Part shown: one piece after another, positions 28,447-37,617 of the stretch
Layout: the number at the start of each line of letters is the position of its first letter
Position numbering within the stretch: position 1 is the stretch's first letter
Source of the DNA: Imperialibacter sp. EC-SDR9
Lineage (GTDB): Bacteria > Bacteroidota > Bacteroidia > Cytophagales > Cyclobacteriaceae
Assembly: GCF_902498805.1 (NCBI RefSeq)
Contig: NZ_LR701637.1
Location: forward strand, 248,001 to 312,000
Reading direction: 5' to 3'
DNA: 64,000 nt
The notes under the pieces: generated by a model
The model's database searches: none
What the model saw: only the letters and a program-made list of their open reading frames with translations
What the model was told of the DNA's origin: nothing
Position numbers and translations under genes: made by a program

Positions 28447-29724
28447 TTGAAAAAGAAGCTCCTTAACATTCTCTTCTGGTCGGTTATTTCAGCGGCCTTC
28501 ATAGGGCCAGGAACAATCACGACCGCTTCCCTGGCAGGAGCATCCCACGGCGTTTCCCTTCTTTGGGCCTTGCTTTTTTCTACTTTCGCCTGCATGGTGC
28601 TTCAGGAAGGAGCCGCCCGCATTACCATTGCGTCGGGGCTTACCATCGGGGAGGCTGTCACGCTGACTTTTGGAAACCAACCATGGATGAAGTGGCTCCT
28701 CGCAGGAGCCGTGATTTTTGGTTGCGCTGCCTACGAGGCAGGCAATATTGTCGGGGCTATTTCAGGGGCGGGGCTGTTGTTTCCGCTGCCACCATGGGTT
28801 TTTACCCTGGCCATCACCAGTATTGCGGCCGTTCTTTTGTGGGGAGGCTCTGCAGGTTCGATAGCCAAGTCGGTGGGAGTGTTGGTAGCGGTAATGGGAG
28901 TGGCCTTTCTTTATACTTCCTTTTTCATTGACGAATCTCCTATAGCAATCGCAAAAGGTCTTTTTGTTCCGCAAATCCCAGCCAACGATATTTTACTGGT
29001 CATCGGATTGGTAGGTACCACTATTGTGCCCTACAACCTGTTTCTTGGCTCAGGCCTGGGCAAAGGCCAGCAATTGGGTGAAATGAGGTTAGGCCTCATC
29101 ATTGCGATTGGCCTGGGTGGCATTGTCTCCATGGCTGTGTTGCTCTCTGGCACTTTGTCGCCGCTTCCTTTTTCCTTCGAAGGAATGGCCACGGTGCTGG
29201 AAAAAGCAGTGGGCCTTCCCGGCAAATACCTGTTTGCCATAGGCTTGTTTGCCGCCGGGTTCACCAGCACCATTACCGCTCCGCTAGCTTCAGCCATTAC
29301 CGCACAAAGCATTTGGGGAAAGGGAGAAAAAAAGTGGGAAGCCACCGGAATAAATTACAGACTTGTATGGGCTGGAATACTCATCGTTGGGCTGGTGTTT
29401 GGGTTGCTCGGTTTACGCCCCGTACCCGTTATCCTGCTAGCACAGGCCATCAACGGCGTACTGCTTCCAGTGGCAGCTACGGGGCTCCTGCTAGTGCTTA
29501 ACAATAACAGACTCATGGTTCATCACACCAACGGTGCGTTTTCCAACTTAGCTGGCCTGCTCATCGTTGGTGTTACACTGTTCCTTGGCATTCATCAGGT
29601 GGCCAGGGCAATTTTTATGGCTATTGGCTATCAGAGCAGCTTCGATAGCCTTTACTTTGCATCGATTTCCCTGCTGGCGCTTTTGCCTCTTATTTGGCTG
29701 GGAATTCGTATTTTCAGACGGTAA
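28447..29724 (+). CDS. Divergent Nramp-fold transporter
   Basis: Inner-membrane protein of 425 residues with about eleven hydrophobic helices and the Nramp (SLC11) layout. The TM1 unwound segment reads IGPGTITTASLAG (residues 19-31), where metal transporters have DPGN. The TM6 segment reads GTTIVPYNLFLGSG (190-203), where they have A-x-x-MPH. So the Asp, Asn, Met and Ala that bind Mn2+ or Fe2+ are replaced by Gly20, Thr23, Val194 and Thr191. This argues against ordinary Mn2+ uptake; the substrate is unknown. Translation must start at TTG 28447: no in-frame ATG exists between it and the upstream stop at 28396-28398. Confidence 0.8.
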   Translation: MKKKLLNILFWSVISAAFIGPGTITTASLAGASHGVSLLWALLFSTFACMVLQEGAARITIASGLTIGEAVTLTFGNQPWMKWLLAGAVIFGCAAYEAGNIVGAISGAGLLFPLPPWVFTLAITSIAAVLLWGGSAGSIAKSVGVLVAVMGVAFLYTSFFIDESPIAIAKGLFVPQIPANDILLVIGLVGTTIVPYNLFLGSGLGKGQQLGEMRLGLIIAIGLGGIVSMAVLLSGTLSPLPFSFEGMATVLEKAVGLPGKYLFAIGLFAAGFTSTITAPLASAITAQSIWGKGEKKWEATGINYRLVWAGILIVGLVFGLLGLRPVPVILLAQAINGVLLPVAATGLLLVLNNNRLMVHHTNGAFSNLAGLLIVGVTLFLGIHQVARAIFMAIGYQSSFDSLYFASISLLALLPLIWLGIRIFRR

Positions 29725-29855
29725 GGTCGATAAGCCAAGAGATTATAGTTCGGATTGTATCAATGACAATTCACGGTCGTTCAGGGAAACCTGCTTAGGG
29801 AATGAGGGCGCACACGGCATTGGTAATATGCACTAAACGAAATTGGAGCGTAACC

Positions 29856-31139
29856 CTATTTCTCCACCACCAATCTCCCCGCTTGAACCACAAGCTCTAC
29901 CTTTCTCAAGTCGCTGATATTTTTGGATGGATCACCTTCCACGGCAACAAGGTCTGCCACCAGGCCTTTTTGAATTTTTCCAACCTTATCGTCTATACCA
30001 AATACCTTGGCATTGAGCGACGTGGCCGACTGCAAACAAGCAATGGCACTCATGCCATATTCGTTCATCAGCTCCAGCTCATACACATTGTTGCCATGCG
30101 AGAAAACACCCACATCACCACCAAAAAGGATGTCGATGCCTGAAGTAAGTGCCAAAGTCATTGAAGCCTTCTTCTTCTCGATTCTGTCGGTATCTGCATC
30201 CGTTCCTTTCTTCCAGCCACCATAGGAAGCAATGGCCTCAACAGCCCCCAAAGTTGGGCAAAGGGCCACGCCATGTTCCTTCATCAGCTTTACAATTTCT
30301 TCGTCAAGATCATCGCCGTGCTCTATCGTTTTTACACCCGCCAAAATCGCTCTTCTCATGCCTTCCTTGGTGGATGCATGTGCTACTACCTGTCTACCGC
30401 TGCTTTCGGCCACTTCTACTATCAGCTTCAACTCACCCAAAGTAAAAGTAGGAGCCGCTTTGTTGTTCAACCCCCACCTGTAGTCGGCGTACACTTTGAT
30501 CAGGTCAGCGCCTTTGCCAATCTGGTCACGTACCACTTTTATCAAATCGTCATGACCATCGGCAGTTTCTGCACCTAGGGGAACAGTTACTCCCTCGTGA
30601 AAGCCTTTGGGGCCGTAACTACCCGTGGCTACAATCGCAGGGCCAGCTACTAGCAAGGTCGGGCCCTGAATGATACCTTTTTCCAGGGCCGTTCTTAAAC
30701 CCACATCGGCATAGCCAGCGCCCTCACTGCCCAAATCCCTCATGGTGGTGATGCCCGCCTCCAGCGATTTCTGCAAGTGCACCGTACCTCTGGCTACCCG
30801 CTCCGCAGTTGATTCTTTCAGCACCTGGTCGTTCCACGAAACTTCATTGTATGGATGCAACAGAACATGGGAATGTCCCTCTATCAAACCCGGAAGCAGG
30901 GTTTGGCCTGGCAACGTTCTCGTTTTTGTGTTTTTTCCTGCTTTTGCGCCACTTTCCGGCCCTACGTAGGCGACCCTGCCGTCTTCCACAAGCACTACCG
31001 TTCCGGTTGCCAGCGTTTTTTCCCCGTCAAAAACCCTGTCTGGCTTGAGCAACAAAGATTGAGCATGCGAAACACCTGCGTTGAGGCAAAGGACTGCCAA
31101 CAAATAAAAAAAGATCTTGAAGTATTTTTGGATCAACAT
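29856..31139 (-). CDS. Secreted amidohydrolase (imidazolonepropionase-like)
   Basis: Exported metal-dependent amidohydrolase of 427 residues: N-terminal hydrophobic signal sequence (YLLAVLCLNAGVSHAQ), then the composite beta domain and TIM barrel. Metal ligands: His-x-His in LIEGHSHVLLHP, Lys in ADLIKVYADY, His in VVAHASTKEG, His in TIEHGDDLDEE and Asp in LFGGDVGVFSHGNN. The C-terminal VADLVAVEGDPSKNI block is typical of the imidazolonepropionase/prolidase-like secreted branch (subtype III). Several members hydrolyse N-acyl or Xaa-Pro dipeptides. A peptidase-like role is inferred, not shown. Confidence 0.85.
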   Translation of the reverse strand: MLIQKYFKIFFYLLAVLCLNAGVSHAQSLLLKPDRVFDGEKTLATGTVVLVEDGRVAYVGPESGAKAGKNTKTRTLPGQTLLPGLIEGHSHVLLHPYNEVSWNDQVLKESTAERVARGTVHLQKSLEAGITTMRDLGSEGAGYADVGLRTALEKGIIQGPTLLVAGPAIVATGSYGPKGFHEGVTVPLGAETADGHDDLIKVVRDQIGKGADLIKVYADYRWGLNNKAAPTFTLGELKLIVEVAESSGRQVVAHASTKEGMRRAILAGVKTIEHGDDLDEEIVKLMKEHGVALCPTLGAVEAIASYGGWKKGTDADTDRIEKKKASMTLALTSGIDILFGGDVGVFSHGNNVYELELMNEYGMSAIACLQSATSLNAKVFGIDDKVGKIQKGLVADLVAVEGDPSKNISDLRKVELVVQAGRLVVEK

Positions 31140-31235
31140 CTGAGAATGGGCTTGGTGAGTTTTTCGTCCAAAATTGCAATCCCTTTGGTAAAAAGGAAAG
31201 ATTAGGAGCCGACATTAATGAGTATAATTACCACC

Positions 31236-31769
31236 ATGAAGAAAACAGTGATTATCGGTAGTAGAAACCCGGTAAAAGTGCAGTGCGTGAAAAATGCTTT
31301 CGAAAAGGCATTCTCTGGGGAGGTTTTTAGCTTCGAGGGAGTAGATGCAGCCTCTAATGTTTCTGACCAACCCATGACAGATGAGGAAACCTATCGGGGA
31401 GCATTTAACAGAGCTACGAATGCAAAGACCGGACGCCCTGACGCACAATATTGGGTGGGCATAGAAGGCGGCATTTCAGATACTGATGGCCTGATGGAGG
31501 CTTTCGCCTGGATGGTCATTCTTTCGCCTGACCATACTTCGAGGGCACGAACAGCCACTTTTTTACTGCCACAAAAGGTAGCGCTGCTTGTTCGGCAAGG
31601 CGTAGAACTGGGAGTGGCCGACGACCAGGTTTTTGGCAGAAACAATTCAAAGCAAAAAAATGGAGCAGTGGGCTTGCTTACCCATGGGCAAATCGACAGA
31701 ACGCAGTATTATGCGCACGCCATGACTTTGGCTTTGGTGCCGTTTATCAATGAGGAGCTTTTCCTCTAG
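31236..31769 (+). CDS. yjjX: Inosine/xanthosine triphosphatase (YjjX/DUF84)
   Basis: House-cleaning NTPase of 177 residues that removes non-canonical ITP and XTP. Motifs: VIIGSRNPVKVQCVKNAF at the N-terminus, GVDAASNVSDQPMTDEETYRGAFNRA, and WVGIEGGISD near residue 75, all diagnostic for DUF84. Start chosen at ATG 31236 (MKKTVIIGSRNP), since an ATG six codons upstream (31218) adds no family-like residues. The stop overlaps the stop of the next minus-strand gene by 4 bp. Confidence 0.9.
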   Translation: MKKTVIIGSRNPVKVQCVKNAFEKAFSGEVFSFEGVDAASNVSDQPMTDEETYRGAFNRATNAKTGRPDAQYWVGIEGGISDTDGLMEAFAWMVILSPDHTSRARTATFLLPQKVALLVRQGVELGVADDQVFGRNNSKQKNGAVGLLTHGQIDRTQYYAHAMTLALVPFINEELFL

Positions 31770-32233
31770 TCAAAAGCTTCCTCACTCAACAGCTTCATTA
31801 TCAAAGCCACGTTTTTTTGATTCCCTGCTTTATCTAGCAGCTTTTTCAACTCTGCCTCTTTTTTCTCCACACCAGCCAAAGAAACGATTTGCTTTACTTC
31901 TGCTTCAGAGTACACCTCGCCAAGCAGCTTGCGGAGGTCTTTTTGCTCGGGCAAGCCAAATAGCTCTATTTCATCGATAGCAGAAAGTACTACCTCTCTG
32001 CCCAGTTTCTTGCACGAGTCCAGTGGGTGATAGGTAGAGGGTGCATCCCGGAGCGCCCAGCTGCTGTAGTCAATTTTGAGGTCGTGGATTTGCTTTATTT
32101 TTGAATCCGTCGCCCCAAATGTTCTCGAGAACAAAGAAACGGCAGACGCCTTCCATGCTTCCAAATCGAACTCCTTCTCGTTGAGCTTGTCTTCCAATTT
32201 TTTGAAGACGGCTATCAGCTTCTTTTTATCCAT
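31766..32233 (-). CDS. Conserved small protein of unknown function (155 aa)
   Basis: Soluble, charged, alpha-helical protein of 155 residues with no signal, membrane segment or recognised motif. The central part has HPLDSCKKLGREVVLSAIDEIELFGLPE, and the C-terminal third (SEAEVKQIVSLAGVEKKEAELKKLLDK) suggests a helical hairpin. It lies 18 bp downstream of the S1/P1 nuclease on the same strand and could share its transcript. Function unknown. Confidence 0.65.
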   Translation of the reverse strand: MDKKKLIAVFKKLEDKLNEKEFDLEAWKASAVSLFSRTFGATDSKIKQIHDLKIDYSSWALRDAPSTYHPLDSCKKLGREVVLSAIDEIELFGLPEQKDLRKLLGEVYSEAEVKQIVSLAGVEKKEAELKKLLDKAGNQKNVALIMKLLSEEAFD

Positions 32234-32251
32234 ACATTAAGGTACAACCAA

Positions 32252-33046
32252 TTACCCATAAATCTCATTCAGCAGCCCCGCTAATCGCACCCCCGCCTGC
32301 ACCAGCCTCAATTTTACTGCATCAATATTATCGAAGTTGTATCTGTAAGAAAGCGACAAGTCCTCCGGCAAATTATAAACGTGCTTTCTCAGGCCCATCG
32401 ATTCGTAAGCCCAATCCGTCGTTACACTTTTTTGCCACGCAGCCGCTGTTGCCTTGTTTTCAATATCTACCCAGTCGGCAAATTCAGTATAGCTCAGCTG
32501 CTGACCATCAATCATGTCGCTGTCCCACACTCTGTGCAAATTGGAGCTTTCCCAAAAGTACTTCAGCTTCACATCGTTGCCGCCCCGGTCATTTCCATTG
32601 CCCACGTGCAACGGCTGGTGAATATCGCCCACCAGGTGTGACAGCATTTTTAAAGCAAAGGCCTCATCCACATCTGTAAACTGCTTGCTTTTCAATTCCT
32701 TTTTTAGTCTTTCAATGGTAGCTATCACATCTCCTTCCTGGGGAGTGCCAACCTGTTCGTAAGTCTGGCCCTCGGGAATCGTACAGTAGTGCCAGGGATC
32801 CATGTGCTTGTAGGTTGGGTCGGATTTAATAAAATCCATATAGTTACTCACCATGGCCAGGCTTTCTCCACCAAGTATTTTTTCGATGTTGGCTTTTGCC
32901 TTTTTGGTAAGATGACGCTCCGCCACAAGTCCAACGACCCTGTGGCCTGTTTGGCCCCACAACAGCACATTCGATGTGGTGTTTACCGCCTGAGCTGAAA
33001 ATGTTAGCATCAAGAGAAGACTGAGTGGAAGAATTATTCTTTTCAT
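32252..33046 (-). CDS. Secreted S1/P1 nuclease
   Basis: Exported single-strand nuclease/3'-nucleotidase family protein of 264 residues. Start set at ATG 33046 so that the signal peptide (MKRIILPLSLLLMLTFSAQA) is N-terminal. Trinuclear zinc ligands: Trp-Gly and His in LLWGQTGHRVVG, Asp-Pro-x-His in HMDPWHY, HLVGDIHQPLHVG, and NLHRVWDSDMI with Glu/Asp. In fungal enzymes the mature N-terminus is that Trp; here about eight residues lie between the likely cleavage site and it. The role is probably phosphate and nucleoside scavenging. Confidence 0.9.
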   Translation of the reverse strand: MKRIILPLSLLLMLTFSAQAVNTTSNVLLWGQTGHRVVGLVAERHLTKKAKANIEKILGGESLAMVSNYMDFIKSDPTYKHMDPWHYCTIPEGQTYEQVGTPQEGDVIATIERLKKELKSKQFTDVDEAFALKMLSHLVGDIHQPLHVGNGNDRGGNDVKLKYFWESSNLHRVWDSDMIDGQQLSYTEFADWVDIENKATAAAWQKSVTTDWAYESMGLRKHVYNLPEDLSLSYRYNFDNIDAVKLRLVQAGVRLAGLLNEIYG

Positions 33047-33121
33047 GGTATCGGCAATTGAATTCCACAAAAATAGAAACAAGCAGCAATAGGATGTCAG
33101 GCGATGGAATAAATTACTGTT

Positions 33122-33156
33122 AAAAAAGAAAGGGCATGCCCTAGAGGTACATGCCC
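33122..33156 (-). terminator. Hairpin with T tract in the S1/P1-COX3 gap
   Basis: GGGCATG (33132-33138) pairs with CATGCCC (33150-33156). On the minus strand it is followed by TTTC and six T (A run 33122-33127), which fits a terminator for the subunit III gene, 150 nt upstream. The rest of the 262-bp gap holds no gene I can support. Confidence 0.55.
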
Positions 33157-33308
33157 AATCACCAACCTAACCTATCTATGAAACCACTATGGAATTGTGA
33201 TTCAGTATTATTAACAAATATTTCGGCTTTTGGTTCTCCTGATAGTTGAACGAAGCGCAACAAATATTCTTGTAGGTTCATTTCAATATCTGTGCCAAAA
33301 GGGCTCTT

Positions 33309-33941
33309 CTAGAGAAAAAACAAGAAAAACAGGAAGAGGAACATCCAGAGACCGTCCATGAAATGCCAGTAGGTAACTAACAGGCCGAGCTGAAGCTTCC
33401 GAAACGGGTTGGTGAAATAAAGCAACGAGTGAACAGGGTTACTCAACTTTCGGATGAGCAGGACATAACAATAGGCCAGGTAGACAATGCCGGCACTCAT
33501 GTGCAAAATATGAAGGCCCGAAAGGGCATATAAATAGACGATGGCTCCTCTCACCGCATTACTGGCTTCCTGATTCATCAGCTCATTCCACCCAAAAAAC
33601 TGCGAGAATGAAAAAGCAAAGGCAAGCGCAAGAGTAAACAGCAGCGATTTCTTTAGCTCTTTTGTTTTCTCTTTTTCAAAGTATTCTACGGCCCGGCCAA
33701 TGGTGAAGCTGGATCCAAACAAGATAAGCGTACTGATGACAAATGCCTTCGGAAACTCAATTTTAGCTGTTTTGTCGACCAATGTACCGGACGCAGTATA
33801 GACCATTAACAGGAAAAAGAAGATCAGAATACTCCCAAAAATCCCTATCAGCAACAGCATTTTATAGGGGTGCATTTTTTCCAGCTCGTTGAGCGGGAAT
33901 GAACTGGTCGGTGCCTTTGTTTTCTTATAGGAATTTGCCAT
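33309..33941 (-). CDS. Haem-copper oxidase subunit III family protein (orphan)
   Basis: Integral membrane protein of 210 residues with five hydrophobic helices: MLLLIGIFGSILIFFFLLMVY, FPKAFVISTLILFGSSFTIGR, LLFTLALAFAFSFSQFFGWNEL, LYALSGLHILHMSAGIVYLAYC and the C-terminal LLVTYWHFMDGLWMFLFLFFLF. The SGLHxxHxxAG and YWHFMDGLW blocks are diagnostic for cytochrome c oxidase subunit III (COX3). No catalytic subunit I or II is adjacent; it stands alone between the nuclease and mfd. It may supply a distant oxidase or be a paralogue. Confidence 0.85.
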   Translation of the reverse strand: MANSYKKTKAPTSSFPLNELEKMHPYKMLLLIGIFGSILIFFFLLMVYTASGTLVDKTAKIEFPKAFVISTLILFGSSFTIGRAVEYFEKEKTKELKKSLLFTLALAFAFSFSQFFGWNELMNQEASNAVRGAIVYLYALSGLHILHMSAGIVYLAYCYVLLIRKLSNPVHSLLYFTNPFRKLQLGLLVTYWHFMDGLWMFLFLFFLFFL

Positions 33942-34062
33942 GCTAGCTCCGTAATTTGTATTTAAACATTTTGTTTGAGCCTTGGTTCAACATTTTTCGA
34001 TGAATAATCATAAAATGACCTTCGGTTATTCGTTATATAACGCTCCATCACCATAATATCCG

Positions 34063-34070
34063 TACTTTTG
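34063..34070 (+). promoter_or_regulatory. -7 promoter element of mfd
   Basis: TACTTTTG matches TAnnTTTG exactly, 22 bp before the TTG start of mfd. No TTTG at the -33 spacing. Confidence 0.4.
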
Positions 34071-34092
34071 CCCACCAAAAAATGTTCTTAAG

Positions 34093-37000
34093 TTGAAAGT
34101 TTCCGACTTCCTGTCAATTTATAAGCAAGATAGTTTTGTGAAAACCCTGGCCGAGAGCTTCAAGGCCAAAGGTGGAGGAGCATTTCAGGTGAAGGGGCTC
34201 GTTGGAAGTCTCGATGCCGTTGTGCCTGCAGCTGTTTTTTCTATGGACAGGCAATGCCATGTGTTTGTTATGCATGAAAAAGAGGAAGCTGCTTACTTTT
34301 TCAACGACATGCAGAACTTGTTTGGTGAAAGGGAAGTATTGTTTTTCCCCACTTCCTACAAGCGACCTTACCAGTTTGACGAGACCGAAAATGCCAATAT
34401 CCTTCTACGGGCCGACGTACTGAACAAGCTCAACCACAGAAGTGGTAAAGGAGAAATAATAGTCACCTACCCGGAAGCGCTCACAGAAAAGGTGATCAAT
34501 AAGAGGGCACTAACAGAAAATACATTTAATGCCAAAGTCGGCGACAAGGTAGATGTAGACTTCATCGCCGAACTGCTCATGACCTACGACTTTGAGCGAA
34601 CCGACTTTGTGTATGAAGCCGGTCAATACGCAGTAAGAGGTGGTATTATCGATATATATTCTTACGCCGGGGAGCTGCCCTATCGCATGGAGCTTTTTGG
34701 GGACGAAATCGAAAGCATTAGAACTTTCGACCCAAACACACAGCTGTCGCAAGATTCGGTCAATTCCATCAGCATCATTCCCAATGTGCAAACCAGGCTT
34801 TTGCAGGAAAAAAGGCAGTCATTTCTGGAGTTTGTGCCAAAAGAGACCCGTTTCTGGATAAAGGATCTGCAACTACTCTACGATCAGCTCGACAGCTACT
34901 TCACCAAGGCTTCTGCAAGCTTTGACGTGCTGATGAAGGAAAGCGGCAACACGAAAATTGTGCTGGAGCCCGCCGACCTGTTCGAAAATGCTGCGACCAT
35001 CAAGTCTCACATTTTCTCCTTCCCGATGATCGAGTTTGGGAGCCGGTTTTATCTGGAAAATGCTACGACCTTCCAATATGAAGCGGAGCCCCAGCCACCA
35101 TTTCACAAGAACTTCGAAATGATGGTGGAGAACCTGAACCAGCGTCAGCTTCAAGGATATAACCTGTTTATTGCCGCCGAGTCGGAAAAACAAATCGAGC
35201 GCCTGGACACAATTTTTCAGGAACTGGATCCCACGATGCGGTTTGAAGGTTTTTTGGCGGGATTACGTGAAGGGTTTGTCGACAAGCAGATAAAACTGCT
35301 GTGCTATACGGATCATCAACTTTTTGATCGCTTTCACAAATATAAAACCCGGGAAAAGCACACCAAGTCGAAAGCGCTCACCATCAAAGAACTTAAGTCG
35401 CTGCAGCCTGGCGACTACGTGGTGCATATCGACTACGGTGTAGGCCGGTTCGCAGGCCTGGACACAGTGGATGTAGGTGGAAAAAAACAGGAAGCGCTTC
35501 GGATTGTGTATCGGGACAATGACCTGCTGTACGTAAGTGTGCATTCCCTGCACAAAATTTCCCGGTATGCTGGCAAAGAAGGACAACCACCGCCGATCAA
35601 CAAGCTCGGCACTCAGGATTGGGATATCAAGAAAAAGAAAGTAAAGAAGCGGGTAAAAGACATTGCCAAAGACCTGATCAGCCTCTACGCCAAGAGAAAG
35701 GCTACGCCCGGTTATGCTTTCCCGGCCGACAATTTCCTTCAGGCCGAACTCGAGTCATCCTTCATTTATCAGGACACGCCAGATCAAGCGCTGGCTACTG
35801 CCGACGTAAAAAAAGACATGGAGCAGCCTCACCCAATGGACAGGCTGGTATGCGGCGATGTTGGTTTTGGCAAAACTGAGGTAGCCATCCGTGCAGCTTT
35901 TAAAACGGCGAGCAACGGAAAGCAGGTGGCGGTGCTTGTGCCCACCACCATTCTGGCCATGCAGCACTACCGCACGTTCAAAGAAAGGCTTTCTAATTTT
36001 CCGCTGGATATAGAATACATCAACCGGTTCCGTACCACAAAGGAGATAAAGGATATACTTCAGAGGGTCAAAGAAGGAAAAATTGACATTCTGATAGGTA
36101 CGCACCGGATTGTGAACAAAGACGTAGAATTTAAAGACCTGGGACTGTTGGTCATTGACGAAGAGCAGAAGTTTGGCGTAAAAATCAAAGAAAAGCTCAA
36201 AGAATCGAAGGTGAATGTTGACAGCCTGACCTTGACGGCAACCCCAATACCGAGAACACTTCACTTCTCCATGATGGGGGCAAGGGACTTAAGTATTATT
36301 GCCACACCACCACCTAACAGACAACCCGTTACCACCGAGCTGCACGAATTCAACGAAAGTGTAATCAGAGACGCCATCAGCTTCGAGTTGAGAAGAGGCG
36401 GCCAGGTATTCTTTGTGCACAACAGGGTAAGCGACATTGACCAGATAGCCAGTATCGTTTTGAGGCTGGTTCCAGATGCACGAATAGGCATTGCCCATGG
36501 GCAAATGGACGGCCCTAAGCTGGAAAAAGTGATGATGCGATTCATCGAAGGCGAATTCGACGTGCTGGTGTCAACCAACATTATCGAAAGTGGCCTTGAT
36601 ATCCCCAATGCCAATACCATTATTATTAACCGGGCGCACATGTTCGGGCTTTCCGACCTGCACCAAATGAGAGGACGGGTAGGACGGTCGAACAAGAAGG
36701 CATTTTGTCTACTCCTTTCAGGTGCTTCGTCAGGTTTGACAGCCGAAGCCCGTAAGCGACTGGTGACACTTGAAGAGTTTTCCGAATTGGGCGACGGCTT
36801 CAAAGTCGCCATGAGAGACCTGGATATCCGGGGAGCGGGAGACTTGCTGGGAGGTGAGCAAAGCGGCTTTATCTCTGACCTTGGCTTTGAGATGTATCAC
36901 AAAATCCTCGACGAAACAATTCAGGAGCTAAAAATTGAGGACTACAGCGACCTGTTTGCGGAAGACCTCAAGAAGGCGGTTGAGGCAGTGGCCACCGATT

Positions 37001-37467
37001 GCGTGATAGAAACTGACCTCGAAATTCTCATCCCCGAGTCATACGTCAACAATATTTCAGAGCGGCTCAGCCTTTATTCTCACCTCGACAGCGTGGAGTC
37101 GGAGGAAGGGTTGGCCAAATTCAGCGCCGATGTTAAAGATCGTTTCGGCCCCATTCCCGAAGAAGTAGAAGAGCTTATAAAAACGGTACGACTTCGCTGG
37201 CTGGCCAAAAAAGCCGGAATTGAGAAGCTCATATTAAAAGCAGAAGTGCTGAAGTGCTACTTTGTTTCGGGCGAAAATGAAGCCTACTTCAAGTCAGCAA
37301 CCTTTGGCAAAGTATTGGAGTATGTGCAAAAGAATCCTAAGATCAGCCGGATGAGGGAGCACAAAGGCCGACTCATTTTGAACCTCGAGCAGGTCAAGTC
37401 AGTAGACCTTGCAATCGGTTACCTGAAAAAAATGCTACAGGAAAATGAGGCGGCAGTAGCACAATAA
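34093..37467 (+). CDS. mfd: Transcription-repair coupling factor
   Basis: Cytoplasmic ATP-dependent translocase of 1124 residues that removes RNA polymerase stalled at DNA damage and recruits UvrAB. Order: N-terminal UvrB-like domains (AVRGGIIDIYSYAGELPYRMELFGDEIES), CarD-like RNA polymerase-interaction domain from about 430 (GDYVVHIDYGVGRFAGLD), RecG-like helicase with Walker A CGDVGFGKTEVAIRA, DEEQ box VIDEEQKFG, TATPIPRTL and motif VI QMRGRVGRS, then the C-terminal TRCF domain (FGPIPEEVEELI). Translation starts at TTG 34093; the ATG at 34082 is out of frame. Confidence 0.97.
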   Translation: MKVSDFLSIYKQDSFVKTLAESFKAKGGGAFQVKGLVGSLDAVVPAAVFSMDRQCHVFVMHEKEEAAYFFNDMQNLFGEREVLFFPTSYKRPYQFDETENANILLRADVLNKLNHRSGKGEIIVTYPEALTEKVINKRALTENTFNAKVGDKVDVDFIAELLMTYDFERTDFVYEAGQYAVRGGIIDIYSYAGELPYRMELFGDEIESIRTFDPNTQLSQDSVNSISIIPNVQTRLLQEKRQSFLEFVPKETRFWIKDLQLLYDQLDSYFTKASASFDVLMKESGNTKIVLEPADLFENAATIKSHIFSFPMIEFGSRFYLENATTFQYEAEPQPPFHKNFEMMVENLNQRQLQGYNLFIAAESEKQIERLDTIFQELDPTMRFEGFLAGLREGFVDKQIKLLCYTDHQLFDRFHKYKTREKHTKSKALTIKELKSLQPGDYVVHIDYGVGRFAGLDTVDVGGKKQEALRIVYRDNDLLYVSVHSLHKISRYAGKEGQPPPINKLGTQDWDIKKKKVKKRVKDIAKDLISLYAKRKATPGYAFPADNFLQAELESSFIYQDTPDQALATADVKKDMEQPHPMDRLVCGDVGFGKTEVAIRAAFKTASNGKQVAVLVPTTILAMQHYRTFKERLSNFPLDIEYINRFRTTKEIKDILQRVKEGKIDILIGTHRIVNKDVEFKDLGLLVIDEEQKFGVKIKEKLKESKVNVDSLTLTATPIPRTLHFSMMGARDLSIIATPPPNRQPVTTELHEFNESVIRDAISFELRRGGQVFFVHNRVSDIDQIASIVLRLVPDARIGIAHGQMDGPKLEKVMMRFIEGEFDVLVSTNIIESGLDIPNANTIIINRAHMFGLSDLHQMRGRVGRSNKKAFCLLLSGASSGLTAEARKRLVTLEEFSELGDGFKVAMRDLDIRGAGDLLGGEQSGFISDLGFEMYHKILDETIQELKIEDYSDLFAEDLKKAVEAVATDCVIETDLEILIPESYVNNISERLSLYSHLDSVESEEGLAKFSADVKDRFGPIPEEVEELIKTVRLRWLAKKAGIEKLILKAEVLKCYFVSGENEAYFKSATFGKVLEYVQKNPKISRMREHKGRLILNLEQVKSVDLAIGYLKKMLQENEAAVAQ

Positions 37468-37519
37468 AACGTCTGTTAGAGACATTATTTAGATAAATCC
37501 CTATATTGTCCTCTCTTTT

Positions 37520-37550
37520 TTTGAAAAAAACTTATTATAATTGAAATTTG
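37520..37550 (+). promoter_or_regulatory. Probable promoter of gldJ
   Basis: TTTG (37520-37523), exactly 19 bp, then GAAATTTG (37543-37550): one mismatch to TTTG-N19-TAnnTTTG. A leader of about 60 nt to the gldJ ATG at 37618 would follow. Confidence 0.55.
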
Positions 37551-37617
37551 TAGCTGATCGTTATTAAATATGCCCGATCTAGGCTACATTAGCTTTTTAA
37601 GTTCAAATAAACAGGTT

